From Flavobacterium psychrotrophum (GTDB lineage: Bacteria; Bacteroidota; Bacteroidia; Flavobacteriales; Flavobacteriaceae), in contig NZ_CP031557.1 in NCBI RefSeq assembly GCF_003403075.1, positions 1,984,001-2,048,000 of the forward strand: DNA of 64,000 nucleotides. Direction: 5' to 3'. Of this stretch, positions 61,809 to 64,000 are shown piece by piece (within the stretch, counting starts at the first letter, position 1; every line of letters begins with the position of its first letter). The position numbers and the translations under genes are program-made. The notes under the pieces were generated by a model. That model saw nothing but the letters and a program-made list of their open reading frames with translations. It was not told the DNA's origin and ran no database searches.

Positions 61809-64000
61809 TTATGTGTTGAGGTTTTTAATAGTTGTATCTTCAGGAAGTAAAGAAGGTGATTTGTAGGTTGTTTTAGCCTGTACCCATGCAAATACCAAAG
61901 GTAAAATGAACAAAGCCGCTAATGTAGAAGCAAACAATCCCCCAATCACGGCGCGGCCTAAAGGTGCAGTTTGCTCGCCGGCTTCACCCATACCTGCAGC
62001 CATCGGCACCATACCTGCCATCATGGCAAGGCTGGTCATTAAAATTGGACGCAGACGTATCGCTGCACTGGTGATGGAGGCGCGTGTCGCATCCCTGAAT
62101 TCAAGGCGCAGTTTCTCTCCGTTGGTAACGATGAGTATCGCATTGGCAACGGATACACCTGTAGACATAATCATCCCCATATACGATTGCAAATTCAGGG
62201 TGGAACCTGTTAGCAACAGCACCGTTAAAGATCCCAGTATTACGGCAGGCACTGTGGACAATATGGTAAGCGACAATGTAAATGACTGGTAATTTGCCGC
62301 CAATAATAAAAAGATTACCAGAATAGCGAAACCTAAACCTGTCTGCAGGCTGCTCATAGTATCTGTTAGCAAACTTGTCATGCCCTTTAATTCCGCTACC
62401 AGGCCTTTGGGCGGTGTCCCTAAATCTTCCATCGCCTTTTGGACATCTGTTGTGGCAGTCCCTAAATTCATTTTGTTGATATTAGCACTAACGGTTAAAA
62501 ACCGCCTTGGCCCGGCACGGTCATATTCGCCGGGGGCGTAGGTAATTTTAAATTCTGCAACTTCGGAGAGCGTCGGCCTGCTCTGGCCTTCCAGTAATGG
62601 AATTTCCTTTAGTTCTTCCATAGTATTCATCGTATATTCGGGAATTTGCACCTGTACCTGGTAGGTGTACTGCTTATCTTCATCCAACCACTGATTCTTC
62701 TCGGTAAAGCGGCTGGACGATGTACTCGCCGTCACCGAACGGGCGATGTCGGATACATTCAACCCAAACTGGGAAACTTTTTGGCGGTCCAGCGTAATTG
62801 CAATTACCGGTATCTTTAAAGGCTGTACGATCTGGACGTCACGGAGGTACGGAATTTGCTTTAATCGTGTCACCGCCTTGTTGGCGTAGGCCTCAATTTG
62901 TGCCATATCCTTACCAGCAACCCGCACCTCAATCGGTGTGGCGGCTCCCTGGCTCATTATTTTTTCTGTCATATCAATCGGCTCAAAGTTTATGCGCAGG
63001 TCCGGTACAGCACTCTTTATGTTTTTTCTAAGTGCGTCCTTTAACTCGTCCATATTGACTTTATAGTCGTCATCAAGTTTTACCTGTAGTACGGCCTCGT
63101 GCGTACCGGTATTGAATATGTACAGGTTGCTCGTGCCGTAACTGCTGGGTACGATACCCACATAACCCGAACTGATCTCAATGTGGTGGTCAACCGTTTT
63201 ATCAATTATAGCTAAAACCTGTTTAAATTTATCTTCAGTCCGTTCCAGGCGGGTGCCATCGGGCGCCTTGATGCGCATTAAAAACTGCCCATTGTTCACT
63301 TTCGGCATCATATCTTTTCCAATAACGGCAAAACCAATGCCGGCAAGTACAATGACCAACACCAGGTATATAGGCACAATTATTTTCTTATGGGGCATCC
63401 ACCGCGTGATAATGCCGGCAAATTTTATTTTGATCGTTTCGAAAAAATCGTTTTTTTCAGGATGCTGCTGTTCTTCCTGCAAATGCCGGTTTACCTGCAG
63501 TTCCTCATCGCGGTCCAAAGCTTCGCCTGCATGGCTGTGAACTTCGCCGTGATGATAATGCTGGTACTGATCCGCATTGATCAGCCAGTTACTCAAAATC
63601 GGCACGAGGGTCTGTGCAAGGATATACGATACGATCATGGTCAGGCCAATAGCCATTGACAAGGGCAGGAACATAGCCTTTGGCACGCCATTCATAAGGA
63701 AGGAGGGTGCAAAAACAGCAAGGATACACAGCAGGATCAGCAGTAGCGGAAAAGCGATTTCCTGGCAGGCATCAAAAATGGCCAGCTTTTTTGATTTGCC
63801 CATTTCAAGGTGCTGGTGAATATTCTCGATAGTAACCGTCGCCTGGTCAACGAGGACACCAATTGCTAATGCCAGCCCGCTCAGCGTCATGATATTTATG
63901 GTCTGCCCAAAGGCACCCAGTAACATTACACCTAAGAGGATAGAAACGGGAATTGTTATTACTACAATCAGGCTGCTGCGCCAGTCGCGCAGGAACAACA
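61809..64000 (-). CDS. RND efflux permease (C-terminal ~730 residues; runs off right edge)
   Basis: The gene enters from the right edge, and at least 730 C-terminal codons are visible. The N-terminal membrane helix and most of the first periplasmic loop lie outside. Seen are ALAIGVLVDQATVTIENIHQ with the proton-relay Asp, the second-half periplasmic domains, and the closing helices (LRPILMTSLAMMAGMVPMA). A His/acid-rich cytoplasmic stretch (YQHYHHGEVHSHAGEA, then LQEEQQHPEKND) interrupts the usual linker between halves. It pairs with the adaptor 3 bp downstream. The substrate could be a drug or metal. Confidence 0.93.
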   Translation of the reverse strand, partial: LFLRDWRSSLIVVITIPVSILLGVMLLGAFGQTINIMTLSGLALAIGVLVDQATVTIENIHQHLEMGKSKKLAIFDACQEIAFPLLLILLCILAVFAPSFLMNGVPKAMFLPLSMAIGLTMIVSYILAQTLVPILSNWLINADQYQHYHHGEVHSHAGEALDRDEELQVNRHLQEEQQHPEKNDFFETIKIKFAGIITRWMPHKKIIVPIYLVLVIVLAGIGFAVIGKDMMPKVNNGQFLMRIKAPDGTRLERTEDKFKQVLAIIDKTVDHHIEISSGYVGIVPSSYGTSNLYIFNTGTHEAVLQVKLDDDYKVNMDELKDALRKNIKSAVPDLRINFEPIDMTEKIMSQGAATPIEVRVAGKDMAQIEAYANKAVTRLKQIPYLRDVQIVQPLKIPVIAITLDRQKVSQFGLNVSDIARSVTASTSSSRFTEKNQWLDEDKQYTYQVQVQIPEYTMNTMEELKEIPLLEGQSRPTLSEVAEFKITYAPGEYDRAGPRRFLTVSANINKMNLGTATTDVQKAMEDLGTPPKGLVAELKGMTSLLTDTMSSLQTGLGFAILVIFLLLAANYQSFTLSLTILSTVPAVILGSLTVLLLTGSTLNLQSYMGMIMSTGVSVANAILIVTNGEKLRLEFRDATRASITSAAIRLRPILMTSLAMMAGMVPMAAGMGEAGEQTAPLGRAVIGGLFASTLAALFILPLVFAWVQAKTTYKSPSLLPEDTTIKNLNT

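Noticed and set aside
12018..64000. A second ssrA attachment site inside the window
   Set aside because: I looked on both strands for the ssrA 3' sequence (GATTCCCGGCGATTCC) and saw no copy; an eye search can miss a degenerate site.
1..64000. CRISPR array, tRNA, rRNA or insertion sequence
   Set aside because: No regularly spaced repeats, tRNA cloverleaf patterns outside ssrA, rRNA-like stretches or transposase genes were seen.

Overview
The window reads as chromosome of a member of the Bacteroidota, most likely Flavobacteriaceae (Flavobacterium-like). The support is a SusC/SusD pair with a SusR-like sensor, many TAnnTTTG-type -7 promoter elements, a tmRNA whose tag decodes as GENNYALAA, and many Bacteroidota-style AraC and Crp/Fnr regulators. 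No rRNA, tRNA or CRISPR array was seen; the only stable RNA is tmRNA.

Layout. (1) 1-10.2 kb: a leftward polysaccharide utilisation locus with a SusR-like hybrid sensor, SusC, SusD, a GH144/'glucoamylase-family' lipoprotein, a secreted esterase and a GH3 beta-glucosidase that runs off the edge. The combination suggests beta-1,2-glucan (or related beta-glucan) use. (2) 10.2-12.1 kb: an AlaDH/PNT-type dehydrogenase and ssrA. (3) 12.1-15.4 kb: a small mobile or decayed segment directly downstream of ssrA, with an IntDOT-like tyrosine recombinase, a DUF6934-like gene plus a small partner ORF, a dead HigA antitoxin and about 600 bp of non-coding debris. (4) 15.4-47.6 kb: a dense accessory region of redox, carbonyl and detoxification enzymes: PPC-domain pair, short-chain dehydrogenases, Fe- and Zn-alcohol dehydrogenases, quinone oxidoreductase, NDH-2-like flavoprotein, tautomerase, SnoaL/NTF2-fold proteins, ABM monooxygenase, cupin, extradiol-dioxygenase-like protein, several esterases, an EmrAB-TolC-type pump, ergothioneine genes egtD-egtB and panB. 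They are interleaved with IclR, TetR, Crp/Fnr and three AraC regulators. (5) 47.6-64 kb: YceI, a dead DUF1016 nuclease gene, then an ion and osmotic stress block (DUF389, NhaA, DUF305, trehalose synthase/phosphatase with a 5' frameshift, MscS, APC permease, CPA1 antiporter, DUF202) and an RND efflux operon cut by the right edge.

The strongest unexplained signal is regulatory. Seven intergenic regions (eight promoters) between 18.8 and 47.1 kb carry the same operator. It is a perfect 16-bp palindrome CTTAA-N6-TTAAG, followed exactly 23 bp downstream by a second, often degenerate copy. The upstream edge of the distal copy always lies 59-61 bp before a TAnnTTTG-like -7 element, whichever strand is used. 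This ties the ABM, GH1/NDH-2, alpha/beta-hydrolase, Zn-ADH, tautomerase/SnoaL/quinone-reductase, SnoaL-lipoprotein, SDR and cupin transcription units into one putative regulon. The 5-N6-5 half-site geometry and the inferred centres near -42 and -65 fit activation by a Crp/Fnr-family dimer, and one such gene lies inside the region (28.0-28.6 kb). The link to that gene is inference only.

Limits: all calls come from reading the sequence by eye. Family names rest on recognised motifs, not searches, and starts marked as chosen were picked from signal peptides, promoter position or family length.
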